A stretch of 64,000 bases of DNA from Oceanicoccus sp. KOV_DT_Chl (lineage in GTDB: Bacteria > Pseudomonadota > Gammaproteobacteria > Pseudomonadales > Dasaniaceae), in assembly GCF_900120175.1 (NCBI RefSeq), contig NZ_FQLF01000002.1:372001-436000 (forward strand), in the 5' to 3' direction. Within the stretch, counting starts at the first letter, position 1, and the number at the start of each line of letters is the position of its first letter. Shown in pieces: positions 32,558 through 43,206 of the stretch. Under the pieces are notes generated by a model that made no database searches, had not been told where the DNA came from, and saw nothing but the letters and a program-made list of their open reading frames with translations. A program made the translations under genes and the position numbers.

Positions 32558-33753
32558 TTACTTCATTAAAATTTTCGGTTCTTTGGGCATACCCAAACCG
32601 CGCTCAGCAATAATATTTTTTTGAATTTCGTTCGTACCGCCATAAATCGTATCGGAGCGCACAAACAAATACATCGACTGTAATCTCGTTAAATTGTAGG
32701 GGGCGCTCTCTAGCATTTCGGCTTCCGCGCCTAACACGTCCATCGCCAATTCACCCAAATCTCTATGCCAAGTAGCCCAGTACAGCTTATAGATCAGTGC
32801 TTCTTTTTGCAGGCTGCCATCAGCGCCACCCGACAGCATCCGCATACTGTTATAGCGCATAATCTTTAAACCAATATGAGCACCGGCAATACGCTGTCGA
32901 ATAACAGGATCTTTGGCAGCACCATTTTCCTTGGCGATAGCCATGATTTGATCCAATTCATTTTGAAACTGCATTTGCTGACCCAGCGTCGACACACCAC
33001 GCTCAAAACCCAGCAAGCCCATCGCCACTTTCCAGCCTTCACCGGGCGCACCTACAATATCGTCCGCCTCACATTCGGCATCATCAAAAAATACTTCGTT
33101 AAATTCTGACGTGCCAGTAAGCTGCTCGATACCACGTACCTCTATACCGGGCTGATCCATTTTCATTAAGAAAAACCCAAGCCCCTTATGCGCTACAGAA
33201 TCAGGATCCGTTCTAGCGATGACAAAAATGAAATCCGATTCATGAGCCAACGAAGTCCATACCTTTTGGCCATTAATAATCCATTTACCTTTAGTTTCAT
33301 CAAAACGGGCTTTGGTTTTAACATTAGCCAAATCAGAACCAGCACTCGGCTCCGAGTAACCCTGACACCAGAGCTCTTTACCAGCAACTATACCCGGCAG
33401 ATATTTTTGCTTTTGCGCCTCAGTACCAAACGCAATAAGTGTAGGGCCAGTCAAACCTTCACCAATATGACCAACATGACCAGGCGCACCCGCACGCGCG
33501 TATTCTTCATTGAAAATAACTTGCTGCTCAATGGAACAACCACGACCACCGTATTTCTTGGGCCAGCCCACACAGGTCCAACCGCCTTCGGCTAGTTTTT
33601 GTTCCCATTTTTTCCGTTCTTGCGGAAACATATGTTCATCGCCGGGACCACCACGAAACTTTAATTGCTCAAATTCACCGGTTAAATTGTCCTTTAACCA
33701 CGTCGCCACCTGCTCACGAAATAGTTCATCCTCGGGCTAAAACTTAATTGCAT
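32558..33753 (-). CDS. fadE30: FadE30-like acyl-CoA dehydrogenase of HIP catabolism (frameshift at 5' end)
   Basis: The main frame has the acyl-CoA dehydrogenase fold: WCQGYSEPSAGSDLANV (FAD/substrate region), GQKVWTSLAH, and the C-terminal TIYGGTNEIQKNIIAERGLGMP. The N-terminal part WLKDNLTGEF...GGPGDEH and ELWCQGYSEP...QKVWTSLAH resemble M. tuberculosis FadE30. The real start is the ATG at 33753 (GGGGAA site), reading MQLSFSP and joining the main frame after one base is restored at the G3 run 33734-33736. The result is 398 residues. The start overlaps the stop of the upstream dehydrogenase. It should desaturate the propionyl side chain of an indane-CoA intermediate. The usual YEGT Glu is Gly here. 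Confidence 0.82.
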
Positions 33754-34913
33754 TACAATTCCCCAATAATAGCGTGGCAATATTTTCCCGATGCTGGGAA
33801 CCATTACCTAAAAATAATTGTGATGATTTTGCACGCTTAAAAAATAAATGCACGTCGTATTCCCAGGTAAAACCAACACCACCATGCAACTGAATTGCAG
33901 TACCCGCATTATGATAAAACGCATCTGAACAATATGCTTTAGCAACACTGGCCGCCTCTGCCAATTCAGCCGCCAAAGGCCACCTATCATTGCCTCTTGT
34001 GCTACGCAGGCAGCATAATAAACCGCTGAGCGCGCAACTTCCGCTTGCAACATCATATCCGCTGCCTGGTGTTTTACTGCTTGAAAACCCGCAATAGGGC
34101 GACCAAACTGCACCGCTCTTTGGTGTAATCCACCGTCAAATCCAACACCTGCTGCGTGCCACCCATCTGCTCGGCACTAACCGCGACTGTTGCTAACTGA
34201 ATAATTTTTTCTAACTGTGGCCAGGCTTGACCCTCTTTCCCCATCAATGCAGAACCGGGTATAGACACATTGGATAAAACAATTTCTGCCTGCTTACGCG
34301 TCTGATCCATAGTCGGCAACCACCGACGCTGAATGCCTGCAGTGTCCGCTGGGACAGCAAACAAACTAATACCCTGTTCGCCTTGCGATCCTTGCTGACG
34401 GCCAGCGATAATTAACAAGTCCGCGGTATGGCCATCCGGCACATAGCGTAACGTACCATTTAATAAATAGTTATCACCGTCTTTTGTTACCTGCAGTTCA
34501 ACCGCATCGGTATCCCAGCATCCGCTGCAACCAGTATAAGCCAACGTTGCAGTCAAGCTGCCGTCAGCTATGCTCGGCAACAAATCATTTTTTTGTTGCT
34601 CTGTTGCAGCTATTAATAAGGCGTTGGCACCTAGGCAAACAGTAGAAAAGAACGGCGAACATAATAGATAGCGACCCATTTGTTCCAATATCGCGACCAA
34701 CTCAACATAGCCCAAGCCCATGCCACCATACTGTTCAGGAATATGGATGGCCTGCCAATACATGTCAGTACAAATGCGCTGCCAGACTTCATCTTCATAC
34801 CCCTGTTCTGTGACCATCGCCCGGCGCACTGCTTCAGAGTCAGATATTTTGGCAAGAAATGCGTCCGCGGTATCACGAATCATTTGTTGCTCTTCTGTAA
34901 AAGCGAATTCCAT
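33737..34913 (-). CDS. Acyl-CoA dehydrogenase, FadE33-like (two frameshifts as sequenced)
   Basis: Three pieces in different frames join into one dehydrogenase of 392 residues. The first frame starts at the ATG at 34913 (MEFAFTEEQQMIRD) and is lost after VDYTKER at the CC pair 34113-34114. The second frame (QFGRPIAGFQAVKHQAADMM) is lost at the GG pair 33978-33979. The third carries the ending with QLHGGVGFTWEYDVHLFFKR. One added base at each site gives an uninterrupted protein. This subtype, with HGG-GFTWE-D-H-L-KR, typically forms heteromers with a second dehydrogenase in steroid catabolism (FadE32/33-like partners in mycobacteria). Its 3' end overlaps fadE30 by 17 bases, so the two may form a complex. 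The exact paralogue name is uncertain. Confidence 0.75.
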
Positions 34914-34978
34914 TAACTCAACTCCGCTTGCGCAATAGGCCTGCTAACTGACCGAAAGCGCGATTAAATAATTTAAAA

Positions 34979-35863
34979 TCAGGCACCGTAGACCGGTTGC
35001 GCGGGCACCCCTTCAGCTATCAGTTGATCTACTGCAGCTTTTAACTCTGATGGCTGCCACTGCTCACCTTTATCCAAACCTTTGGTGGTACGCCAACCAT
35101 CAGCAATAGAAATTTTTCCGCCTTCCGACTCAAAGCAGCGACCAGTGACATGTGCCGACTCTGCCGAGCCCAAAAAAGCCAATAACACTGAAACATTTTC
35201 CGGTGCAAAATAATCAAAGCTTCCATCTTCCGGCTTTGCCATGCGGGTGGCCATTGCCTCAACCGCAGTAGTCATACCAGTACGCGCAGCCGGCGCAACA
35301 CAATTGGCAGTAATGCCATAACGCGCCAACTCAGCAGCCTGATTTAACGTTAAAGCGGCAATACCGGCTTTAGCGGCTGCATAATTAGACTGGCCAATCG
35401 AGCCCTGCAAGCCCGCACCAGAGGTGGTATTAATAATACGCGCATCGACTGCAACCCCTTCTTTCGATTGCCCACGCCAATAATGCACTGCGTGCGAGCT
35501 AATACAAAAATGCCCTTTTAAATGCACTGACATAATAGTGTCCCACTCGGCCTCGGTCATGGAGGCAAACATGCGGTCACGATTAACACCGGCGTTATTC
35601 AATACAATGTGTAAGTCACCAAAGCTATCGATAGCTGTTTTTACTGCATTGAGACTGTCATCGTAATTGGTAATATCAGACGTGTTTACCACCGCTTTGC
35701 CGCCAGCAGCAATAATGTCATCTACAACCGTTTGTGCCGCTGCCTGATTAATATCATTAACCACGACTGCACAACCTTCAGCAGCGAAAACTTTGGCATG
35801 CGCCGCCCCTAAACCGCCACCTGCACCCGTAATAATCGCCACTCTGTTATCTAAAATACCCAT
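34979..35863 (-). CDS. Short-chain dehydrogenase of the HIP cluster
   Basis: The protein has 294 residues from the ATG at 35863, which has GGAG nine bases upstream; an in-frame TTG 15 bases earlier overlaps this site and is less likely. It has the SDR cofactor motif IITGAGGGLGAAHAKV, NNAG, and catalytic residues in NTTSGAGLQGSIGQSNYAAAKAG. The extended C-terminal region (GGKISIADGW and after) is like the peroxisomal-type hydroxyacyl-CoA dehydrogenases and mycobacterial Rv3548c. It probably oxidises a 3-hydroxyacyl-CoA of the ring-opened steroid remnant, just before FadA6 thiolysis. The substrate is inferred from position. Confidence 0.82.
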   Translation of the reverse strand: MGILDNRVAIITGAGGGLGAAHAKVFAAEGCAVVVNDINQAAAQTVVDDIIAAGGKAVVNTSDITNYDDSLNAVKTAIDSFGDLHIVLNNAGVNRDRMFASMTEAEWDTIMSVHLKGHFCISSHAVHYWRGQSKEGVAVDARIINTTSGAGLQGSIGQSNYAAAKAGIAALTLNQAAELARYGITANCVAPAARTGMTTAVEAMATRMAKPEDGSFDYFAPENVSVLLAFLGSAESAHVTGRCFESEGGKISIADGWRTTKGLDKGEQWQPSELKAAVDQLIAEGVPAQPVYGA

Positions 35864-35930
35864 GGTAAAAATCTCCAAATTTTATCTAACGCTTAAATTA
35901 AGCGTTAATTACTAAACTGTTCTGCGGCAT

Positions 35931-37079
35931 TTATAACCGTTCAATAATGGTGACATTCGCCTGGCCGCCACCTTCACACATGGTTTGCAAACCATAGCGA
36001 CCACCGGTGCGCTCCAGTTCATGCAGCAATGTAGTCATCAACTTGGTGCCCGTCGCTCCCAATGGATGGCCCAACGCAATAGCGCCACCGTTAACGTTGG
36101 TTTTGGCGTGGTCGTAACCGGTATCTTTTAGCCAGGCCATCGCAACCGATGCAAAAGCTTCGTTAATTTCTACCACATCAATGTCATCCAAACTCATGCC
36201 AGCTTTTTTCATCGCGTAAGCCGTAGCAGGAATCGGAGCGGTTAACATCCAGATAGGATCTTCGGCGCGAACACTCATGTGATGAATACGCGCGCGAGGC
36301 GTTAAGTTATAACGCTTTAATGCTGCCTCAGAAACGAGCAATACTGCTGATGAGGCATCGCAGGTTTGGCTGGCAACACCGGCAGTGACTTTGTCGCAGC
36401 CAAAAATACCTTCCAACTCAGCCATTTTTTCCAGCGTACTTTGACGAGGCGTTTCATCCATCGTTACGCCTTCCAGCGGCACGATTTCGCGATCAAAACG
36501 GCCGTCGGCAATCGCCTTGAGGGCACGTGAGTGCGACTCCAAAGAATATTTTTCCAAATCCTGACGACTAAACCCCCACTTATCAGCAATCATTTGTGCG
36601 GAATTAAATTGCGTAGGTGGATTGTTTCCATAACGAGCAACCCAGCCTTTGGAACCCGTAAACGGATCAGAAAAACCCATCGGTTCGGCTGCTATCATTG
36701 CTGAGGAAATAGGAATTTGGGTCATCGTTTGCACGCCGCCCGCCACCACCACATCCATACAACCAGACATAATCGCTTGCGCGGCAAAATGCACTGCTTG
36801 CTGTGAGGAGCCACACTGACGATCGATCGTTGTACCTGGCACTTCCTCAGAAAGACCGGCACACAACCAAGCTGTGCGAGCAATGTCACCTGCCAATGGA
36901 CCAATGGTATCGACACATCCAAAAATCACATCGTCGTATTCGTTATCCGGGATGCCATTACGATCAACAATGGCTTTCAATACATGGGCACCTAAGTCGG
37001 CACCGTGTACATGAGCCAATCCACCTTTACGACGACCGGTGGGGCTGCGAATTGCATCAACGATATAGGCTTCAGCCAT
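35931..37079 (-). CDS. fadA6: FadA6-like thiolase of HIP catabolism
   Basis: The protein has 382 residues from the ATG at 37079 ([13 protein letters not shown]), with GGAG seven bases upstream; the longer frame from 37124 lacks a site. Active-site Cys is in [13 protein letters not shown], His in [14 protein letters not shown], and the second Cys in [30 protein letters not shown] and IPISSAM resemble FadA6 (Rv3556c), which cleaves a ring-opened keto-CoA after IpdAB. It lies between two dehydrogenase genes in the operon. Confidence 0.87.
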   Translation of the reverse strand: MAEAYIVDAIRSPTGRRKGGLAHVHGADLGAHVLKAIVDRNGIPDNEYDDVIFGCVDTIGPLAGDIARTAWLCAGLSEEVPGTTIDRQCGSSQQAVHFAAQAIMSGCMDVVVAGGVQTMTQIPISSAMIAAEPMGFSDPFTGSKGWVARYGNNPPTQFNSAQMIADKWGFSRQDLEKYSLESHSRALKAIADGRFDREIVPLEGVTMDETPRQSTLEKMAELEGIFGCDKVTAGVASQTCDASSAVLLVSEAALKRYNLTPRARIHHMSVRAEDPIWMLTAPIPATAYAMKKAGMSLDDIDVVEINEAFASVAMAWLKDTGYDHAKTNVNGGAIALGHPLGATGTKLMTTLLHELERTGGRYGLQTMCEGGGQANVTIIERL

Positions 37080-37140
37080 TTTCAATCTCCGTTTGTCAAA
37101 TGCTCCAATAATTTTTGGTAGCAATGACTTAAATTTTAAA

Positions 37141-38193
37141 TTAATTTAAAAATGTATTACCAGCACCCAGCGGCGCATTATCAGCGAAAACAAAATTCGC
37201 CACCCGCGCCTTATGAAAAGCGTCATCACCCCAGGTATTATTAAAGGCCCACGCCTTTTTCATAAAAATATGCAGGTCGACTTCCCAGGTATAACCCATA
37301 GCCCCATGCACCTGAATGCAATTTTTTGCGGCTAAATCGGCTGCTTCGCAAGCCACTAGCTTGGCATGGGAGACATTAGTGCCGGCACTAGCAAGGTTGT
37401 TGGTAATAGCATAAGCCGCCCGGTAAACAGGGGCTTTGGCATACTCCCAGCGTACGGCAATATTCGCCATATGATGCTTCACCGCTTGAAAGGAGCCAAT
37501 GGGCTTACCGAATTGATGTCGATCGGTGGTATAACTCACCGATATATCCATCATTCGCTGCGCCAGACCCAAAGCCTGAGCGGCGCAGGCCAATGCGCCA
37601 CGATTCATTGCACCTTCAATCAGCGCCTTTGCTTGCGCGCCAGTTGCTACGCAGCTATCGCTTGTCGCTGACCATTCAACCGCAAATAATTTACGCGAGG
37701 GGTCGATGGATTCGTTGTGCCGCAGGCTAACCTGATCAGCTGTCAACGCATGCAACTCATCACCTTTCTGCAAAATGAGTAAATCGGCAATATGTGCATC
37801 TTCTACCAAAAAGTTTTCTGTCAACCCAACAACCACTTTCGCTTCACCGGCGGCAATTTTAGGTAACCACTCACTTTTCATTTCAGCGCTCAAGGCATTA
37901 AGCAATGGCACTGCCACCAGCACGTTGTGCACTAAAGGTTCAGGTAAAGCAACGTAACCACACTCTTGTGCCAGCAATACAAAATCCAGCTCAGTCATAC
38001 CCAAGCCGCCAAATTCTTCTGGCACGGTTAAACCGGTCAAACCTAATTCAGTTAGTTGCGACCATAGCGCATCGCTGCGGCCAGTTTCCGCCTCCCAACC
38101 CGCGCGAATATTTTCCGGGGTAATTTCGTTTACTAAAAAATCCCGCACCGAATCCTGAAACAACAATTGATCTTCTGTAAAAGTAAAATCCAT
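37141..38193 (-). CDS. Acyl-CoA dehydrogenase, FadE32-like
   Basis: The protein has 350 residues from the ATG at 38193 (MDFTFTEDQLLFQD). AAGGAG six bases upstream rules out the 56-residue upstream extension of the frame. It has an acyl-CoA dehydrogenase N-terminal domain, then TDRHQFGKPIGSFQAVKHHMAN and QVHGAMGYTWEVDLHIFMKK. The length and motifs are those of the shorter partner subunits that form heterotetramers in steroid catabolism. The gene starts 10 bases after the dehydrogenase at 38204-39373, so those two are the likely pair. The assignment to FadE32 rather than FadE33 is tentative. Confidence 0.82.
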   Translation of the reverse strand: MDFTFTEDQLLFQDSVRDFLVNEITPENIRAGWEAETGRSDALWSQLTELGLTGLTVPEEFGGLGMTELDFVLLAQECGYVALPEPLVHNVLVAVPLLNALSAEMKSEWLPKIAAGEAKVVVGLTENFLVEDAHIADLLILQKGDELHALTADQVSLRHNESIDPSRKLFAVEWSATSDSCVATGAQAKALIEGAMNRGALACAAQALGLAQRMMDISVSYTTDRHQFGKPIGSFQAVKHHMANIAVRWEYAKAPVYRAAYAITNNLASAGTNVSHAKLVACEAADLAAKNCIQVHGAMGYTWEVDLHIFMKKAWAFNNTWGDDAFHKARVANFVFADNAPLGAGNTFLN

Positions 38194-38203
38194 CAGAGAC
38201 TCC

Positions 38204-39373
38204 TTAGCGCGGCATGCCGAGCATACGCTCAGCAATAATGTTGCGTTGAACTTCGTTGGTGCCGGCATAAATGGGGCCGGACTGGGCAAACAGCCAACCG
38301 TCCAGCCAACTACCAACGCCTTGTGCGTCTGGCGCATGAGCAAGTAATTCAGCCCGCGCACCGAGAATACTCATTGCGGTTGCGTGCATTTGCCGATCCA
38401 ATTCTGACCAGAAAATTTTATTAGTCGATGATTCCGCACCAATTTTTCCGCCCTTGATTAAACGGCAAGCGGTTTGGTAGGTAGACAGGCAATAAGACTC
38501 TGCGTCCATATAGGCTTTTAATACTGCATCGCGAATAGCGGGGTCACGATCCGCACGGGTTTGATTCTCTTTATACAACTCTACTAAGCGCCGCGCTGTT
38601 TCCTGAAAACGAGCGGGTGAACGCAGCATCAAACCACGTTCAAAGCCTGCGGTAGCCATTGCCACTTTCCAACCTTCACCTTCGCCACCCAAACGGCGAT
38701 TGACCGGTACTTTTACATTGTCGAAAAATATTTCGGCAAAACCGGGTAGACCATCTAATTGCGGAATGGGATTAACAGTGATCCCTTCCAGATTTAATGG
38801 CACTAAAATAAAGGTTAAACCGCGATGCCGCTCCGAATCCGGATCGGTTCTAAACATACCAAAACATTGATCCGCCCATACCGCCCGCGTCGACCAGGTT
38901 TTTTGACCGTTGATAATGTAATGCTGACCATCTTCAGTCAGCTCAGCCTTGGCGCGTATGGCCGCCATATCCGAACCCGCATTGGGTTCTGACCACCCCT
39001 GCGCCCACACTTCCGTGCCGTTAGCCATTTTGGGTAAGATCTCGGCTTTCTGCTCGGCGGTACCGTATTCCATCAGCGTGGGGCCTAATAAAAATATCCC
39101 GTTCTGATTAACCCTGAGCGGCGCTTTGGCTTTGTAGTATTCGTCTTCAAAAATTAACCACTGGATAAGATCAGCATCTCTGCCGCCCAATTCAGAAGGC
39201 CAGGTCACCATACCCCAGCGACCTTCGTTTAATTTGGCTTCCCATTCACGGTGTTGCTGAAACCCCTGCTCAGTATCAAACGTTTGCAACGGCTCATCGG
39301 GAACGTTAGCCGATAGCCAGCTGCGAATCTCTTCGCGAAAGGCCTTGTGTTCATCGGTATAAGCTAAATCCAT
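38204..39373 (-). CDS. Acyl-CoA dehydrogenase, FadE31-like
   Basis: The protein has 389 residues. AQGWSEPNAGSDMAAIRAKAEL, NGQKTWSTRAVWADQCF and the C-terminal GPIYAGTNEVQRNIIAERMLGMPR define a FadE-type acyl-CoA dehydrogenase using FAD. The Glu of the usual YEGT motif is Ala. In heteromeric dehydrogenases one subunit may lack the catalytic base, so a partner such as the product of 37141-38193 is likely. It is part of the ipd operon, 48 bases after echA20. Confidence 0.83.
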   Translation of the reverse strand: MDLAYTDEHKAFREEIRSWLSANVPDEPLQTFDTEQGFQQHREWEAKLNEGRWGMVTWPSELGGRDADLIQWLIFEDEYYKAKAPLRVNQNGIFLLGPTLMEYGTAEQKAEILPKMANGTEVWAQGWSEPNAGSDMAAIRAKAELTEDGQHYIINGQKTWSTRAVWADQCFGMFRTDPDSERHRGLTFILVPLNLEGITVNPIPQLDGLPGFAEIFFDNVKVPVNRRLGGEGEGWKVAMATAGFERGLMLRSPARFQETARRLVELYKENQTRADRDPAIRDAVLKAYMDAESYCLSTYQTACRLIKGGKIGAESSTNKIFWSELDRQMHATAMSILGARAELLAHAPDAQGVGSWLDGWLFAQSGPIYAGTNEVQRNIIAERMLGMPR

Positions 39374-39421
39374 AATCTTTGTCTCACAGTTATGAAGTCT
39401 ATGGTCAAATATTCAAAACCA

Positions 39422-40183
39422 TTATTTATCTGCAAAGCTGGCATCGCGTTTATCGACAAAAGCATCACGTGCTTCCTGCGAATCACCCATGGTATAAGCC
39501 TCATAGGTGAAGCCTTGCTCCCAGCGGTATTTATCTTCCAGATTGCCATCTTCAATACCGGTTAGAGATTCTTTGGCTATACGCACCATCGCTGGAGATT
39601 TGCTGGCGATAGTGGCAGCGATTTCACGGCACGTAGACAATACCTGATCACGCGGCACGACTCGCTCTATAGCACCTAGGCGATAGGCTTCCTGCGCATC
39701 GATAAACTCGCCGGTAAAGTACATATAACGAACTTTTTGTACCGGAAACATCCGCTGCAAATGCGCGCCACCGCCCATCGCGCCCCGATCAATTTCCGGC
39801 ACACCAAAACGGGTACATTCCGATGCCACCAAAATATCTGCTGCACCGCTGATACCAATACCGCCACCTAATACAAAACTATGCAGGCCGACGATAACCG
39901 GCTTGGAGTTGAGATGAATCGCCTTAAAAGTATCGAAGTTACCGCGATTTACTTTCAAAATTGCACTGCTGTCGGCGGCCAATTCCTTGATATCAACACC
40001 GGCGCAAAAACCCTTACCCTCGGCAGCAATAATAATGACACGCACATCATCGTTAGCGCCCAGAGCATTAATTTCTGCAGCGATGGCAAACCAACCAGCA
40101 CTGTCAAAAGCATTTACCGGCGGCGCATCCAAAATTATTTCGGCAATACCATCGGCAATCGTTGTACGAAACGGGGTAGACAT
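39422..40183 (-). CDS. echA20: EchA20-like crotonase, steroid ring D hydrolase
   Basis: The protein has 253 residues of the enoyl-CoA hydratase/isomerase superfamily: APPVNAF, AEGKGFCAGVDIKEL and the oxyanion region SFVLGGGIGISGAADIL. PEIDRGAMGGGAHLQRMFP and YRWEQGFTYE resemble M. tuberculosis EchA20 (Rv3550) and Comamonas ScdY. EchA20 hydrolyses the bicyclic dioxo indene-carboxyl-CoA and opens ring D. The neighbours ipdC, ipdB and ipdA upstream support this role. GAGGAAAT lies just before the ATG. Confidence 0.88.
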   Translation of the reverse strand: MSTPFRTTIADGIAEIILDAPPVNAFDSAGWFAIAAEINALGANDDVRVIIIAAEGKGFCAGVDIKELAADSSAILKVNRGNFDTFKAIHLNSKPVIVGLHSFVLGGGIGISGAADILVASECTRFGVPEIDRGAMGGGAHLQRMFPVQKVRYMYFTGEFIDAQEAYRLGAIERVVPRDQVLSTCREIAATIASKSPAMVRIAKESLTGIEDGNLEDKYRWEQGFTYEAYTMGDSQEARDAFVDKRDASFADK

Positions 40184-40203
40184 ATTATTTCCTCTCGTTA
40201 AAA

Positions 40204-41279
40204 CTAAGCTCTGTCACCAGCAGCCAACTTGGCCAATACTTGTAAACGCGCTTCAGCTTCAGCCACAATACTGTTAATAATTTCTTCACAACTTAATAGT
40301 TCATCGATAACGCCAGCGACCTGACCCGATGGCAATACCCCGACATCAGGCTCGCCATCCACCATCGACTTTTGAATAATCATTGGCGCATTGGCTGACA
40401 TAATGGCTTGCGCGGGCGTAATGTCACCGCTCTTTGACATTGCCAAGGCTGACTTCAATAAATCGAAAATACTAGCCCGGTAAACTTGCGAAACTTTAAG
40501 CCGTTGATCAGTGCAATCATTAATTTTTTCGGCGCACTGGCGCGCTCCAACTCCGCTAACATTTGATTCAATATCATTCGCTGCGGTAAACCATCCAGCG
40601 CCTTGGAAACAATAATCTCGGCAGGGTTGTGACAATCCACATAGCGACCTTTAGTGACTGCAGGTACAGGCGATTCTTTCGTCATCAGGAAGCGCGTGCC
40701 CATGGCGATACCTTCAGCGCCCCATGCTAACGCTGCCACTAAGCCGCGACCATCTTTGAAACCACCCGCAGCTACCACAGGGACTTTGCCGGCAACTGCA
40801 TCGACCACTTGTGGTATCAATAAAGAAGTAGGGATTGAACCGGTGTGACCGCCGCCCTCACCACCTTGTACGGTTACAGCGTCTGCACCCATTTCAATTG
40901 CTTTCAATGCATGCTTGGGTAAACCGATGGTTGGCATACAAACTACGCCATGATCTTTTAACCGCGCCACCATTTCTTTGCCGGGTGAACGCGAGTAACT
41001 CACCGCTTTCACTTTATGCTTTATAACCAATTCGACAATCTCTGCCGCATTGGGTTGATACATATGAAAATTGACCCCAAAATTTTTATCGGTCAGTGCT
41101 TTGGTAGCAAGAATATCCCGCTCCATTTCTTCCGGCGGAATCGTCGCCCCCGCTAAAAAACCAAAGCCGCCAGCATTGCAGGTACCTGCGGTTAACCTGG
41201 GATCTGCCACCCAACCCATCGCTGTTTGCACAATGGGGTATTGGCAACCCAGTAAGTCTGTTAGTTTGGTTTGCAACAT
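40204..41279 (-). CDS. ipdC: IpdC-like flavoprotein of HIP catabolism (one frameshift)
   Basis: The protein is of the nitronate monooxygenase/2-nitropropane dioxygenase family, flavin-binding with a TIM barrel: TKLTDLLGCQYPIVQTAMGWV, GADAVTVQGGEGGGHTG and VPVVAAGGFKDGRGL. The first frame stops early after ALINGLKF. Restoring one base near 40494-40497 continues it as KVSQVYRASIFDLLKSALAM to the stop at 40204, giving 358 residues. M. tuberculosis IpdC (Rv3553) has nearly the same length, and the order ipdA-ipdB-ipdC is the same. It is needed for a desaturation-type step on the indane-CoA. It uses flavin; nitronate is not the expected substrate. Confidence 0.82.
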
Positions 41280-41369
41280 ATCAATACTCGACTTTTTTCA
41301 CTTCCGATTTTTTAAAACCGGAATCAATGACAGCTACTGCCCCTGCTAATACAGGGGCCACTTCATCAC

Positions 41370-42170
41370 TTAGGCGCGATTACCCGGCGGGTTATCTTTC
41401 AACTGCAGCGCGCGCTGACCATGCGGATCCAGCTGGGCAATGATCGCCAATTGCTCTTCCGTAGGTGCTGCGGTCACAGGTACTTCGGCAGGAATATGAA
41501 TTTCAAAGCCGGTATTTTCCACCACCTGCTCCACATTGATTCCCGGGTGCAGAGACACTAGGCGCACCTGATGATTCGGCCCACCAAAATCCATCACACA
41601 TAGATCAGTAATAATCTGCCCGATTTCCACATCATCCAGCGAGCGCCCCTTTGGCAAACGCCCGGGATTGAAACCAATCGATGAAACAAAATCCACTTCA
41701 CCATCGACAAAAATGCGGGTGTTATGGGTTGGAATTAAAAAACTATTGCTGTGGCTGATGGAATTCCCTGGAAAACCGCGCGCACCTAACATCATGACTT
41801 TGGGAGCTTCGTAGGTGCCACCCAAAGCAGAAGTATTCGTCTGACCAAATTTATCAATTTGAGTCGGCCCCAACATCGCATGGCGCTTACCGCTCCACAC
41901 ATTATCGAAAATACGGGAGAAACCCATCCAGGTTTCATTTTTCTGAATAAAATCGGCAGGTCGCGCCCAAATAGGATTCGGCTCTGATAAAAGGAAGGCT
42001 TCAGAATCCGTCATCATCAGATCTGTATTGAACGTTTTCATGGCCAAACTTGCACCCAGGCGCGGGATCACCCCGATACCAGTGGCTAACACTTCCCCTT
42101 CATGGCGAAATGCTTCCGCGGCGGCACAAATCATTAATTCGGCCAATGTGTAGTCTGTTGCTGCAGTCAT
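41370..42170 (-). CDS. ipdB: IpdB, beta subunit of the ring C-opening CoA-transferase-like hydrolase
   Basis: The protein has 266 residues of CoA-transferase subunit type: EVLATGIGVIPRLGASLA, GPTQIDKFGQTNTSALGG, MMLGARGFPGNSISH and the ending VSLHPGINVEQVVENTGF. With IpdA it hydrolyses the cyclohexenone-CoA (COCHEA-CoA) and opens the last steroid ring; despite the fold it does not transfer CoA. It lies 20 bases after ipdA and 90 bases before ipdC. Confidence 0.88.
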   Translation of the reverse strand: MTAATDYTLAELMICAAAEAFRHEGEVLATGIGVIPRLGASLAMKTFNTDLMMTDSEAFLLSEPNPIWARPADFIQKNETWMGFSRIFDNVWSGKRHAMLGPTQIDKFGQTNTSALGGTYEAPKVMMLGARGFPGNSISHSNSFLIPTHNTRIFVDGEVDFVSSIGFNPGRLPKGRSLDDVEIGQIITDLCVMDFGGPNHQVRLVSLHPGINVEQVVENTGFEIHIPAEVPVTAAPTEEQLAIIAQLDPHGQRALQLKDNPPGNRA

Positions 42171-42190
42171 ATCTATTCTCCAGGCCTCAA

Positions 42191-43065
42191 TTAATAGGTT
42201 GGCTGTGGCAAAGCCTGGATTGCATCCAAGCCGCCCACCAATTGTTGATAGTCCGCTTCGGTTTTGCCGTTGATATATTTATCCGCGTAAGCACTGAAAC
42301 CACCGTCTTTTGCACTGGCGCTGTACTCTTTGAAATGAGGTATATCAAAACCATAAAGCGGCTGACTGGAAGACGGATGGGCACCACCAGGGATGTGCAC
42401 CACACCAGTAGTTGCACTACGCTCCCAATGCACTAAGCGCGCCTGAGCAGGATCGTTAAAGTAATCTGACTCGACCAATTCGTCACAACTGACGTAAGTT
42501 TTGTTAGCCGCGCGGGCAATCCAATCATCCAGATAGTGATCGGGGCCTGAAATCTGGCACACTCCGCGAACATCAGCATGATCTGCATGCAATAAAGCGG
42601 CATCCAATTTTAAGGCCGGCATCGCTACCCACTCTTTATCATCATAGGGACTATCGATGACTTTTAAATCGGGGTTTTTAGTAATGATGTCAGTCCCCAA
42701 ACCCACCTCGGTAGGAATAAAAGGCACGCCCCACGCTGCGGCACGCAGACCTAATAACATCATGCCTTCGTCCAATTCCATCACCTCGATTGCCCCTGCC
42801 TGACGCGAGGCCCGAAAGTAAGGCTCCAGCGGAATAAAATCCAAAGAGACAAAAGCGAACACCAGCTTTTTCACTTTACCGGCGGCACATAGCATACCTA
42901 CATCGGCACCCCGTAAGCGACTACGGTCAAATCTTTTAAATCAGAACGCAGGATTTCACGAATTAAAGCCATCGGCTTACGACGCGGTCCCCAGCCACCG
43001 ATACCAATGGTCATACCATCTTTAAGCTCGGCGACCACCTGTTGTGCGGTCATTTGCTTGTTCAT
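42191..43065 (-). CDS. ipdA: IpdA, alpha subunit of the ring C-opening hydrolase (one frameshift)
   Basis: Two frames make one 291-residue protein. The first starts at the ATG at 43065 (AGAGGA site) with KDGMTIGIGGWGPRRKPMAL and DLTVVAYG, then is lost at the C4 run 42909-42912. One base restored gives AYGGADVGMLCAAGKVKKLV and continues to 42191. GIGGWG-RRKPMAL and YGG-D-G-LC-AGKVK are characteristic of IpdA (Rv3551). It pairs with IpdB as a heterotetramer that cleaves ring C of COCHEA-CoA. It is the first gene after the regulatory gap at 43066-43206. Confidence 0.85.
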
Positions 43066-43104
43066 GCTGTTTCCTCTAGATAGCTGAGTCAATTCAGAGA
43101 AAGA

Positions 43105-43187
43105 ATTGTACTCGGATTACGCAATATTGCGATAATTCTACTAAAAACTACTTAATACCATCAATTAAAGCTTGTTAATTCTACGCA
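43105..43187 (-). promoter_or_regulatory. Putative ipdA promoter with Lrp-type operator candidates
   Basis: On the minus strand a TACAAT -10 box (43105-43110) stands about 40 bases before the ipdA ATG. The perfect palindrome CGCAATATTGCG (43120-43131) covers the -35 region, and no good -35 hexamer is present. ATTCTACGCA (43178-43187) and TACGCAATAT (43118-43127, plus-strand reading) also occur near the ligase promoter at about 45.9 kb. These shared words make it a candidate binding region for the two Lrp-type regulators. Confidence 0.5.
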
Positions 43188-43206
43188 TAGCAACTCAAGC
43201 AAACCA

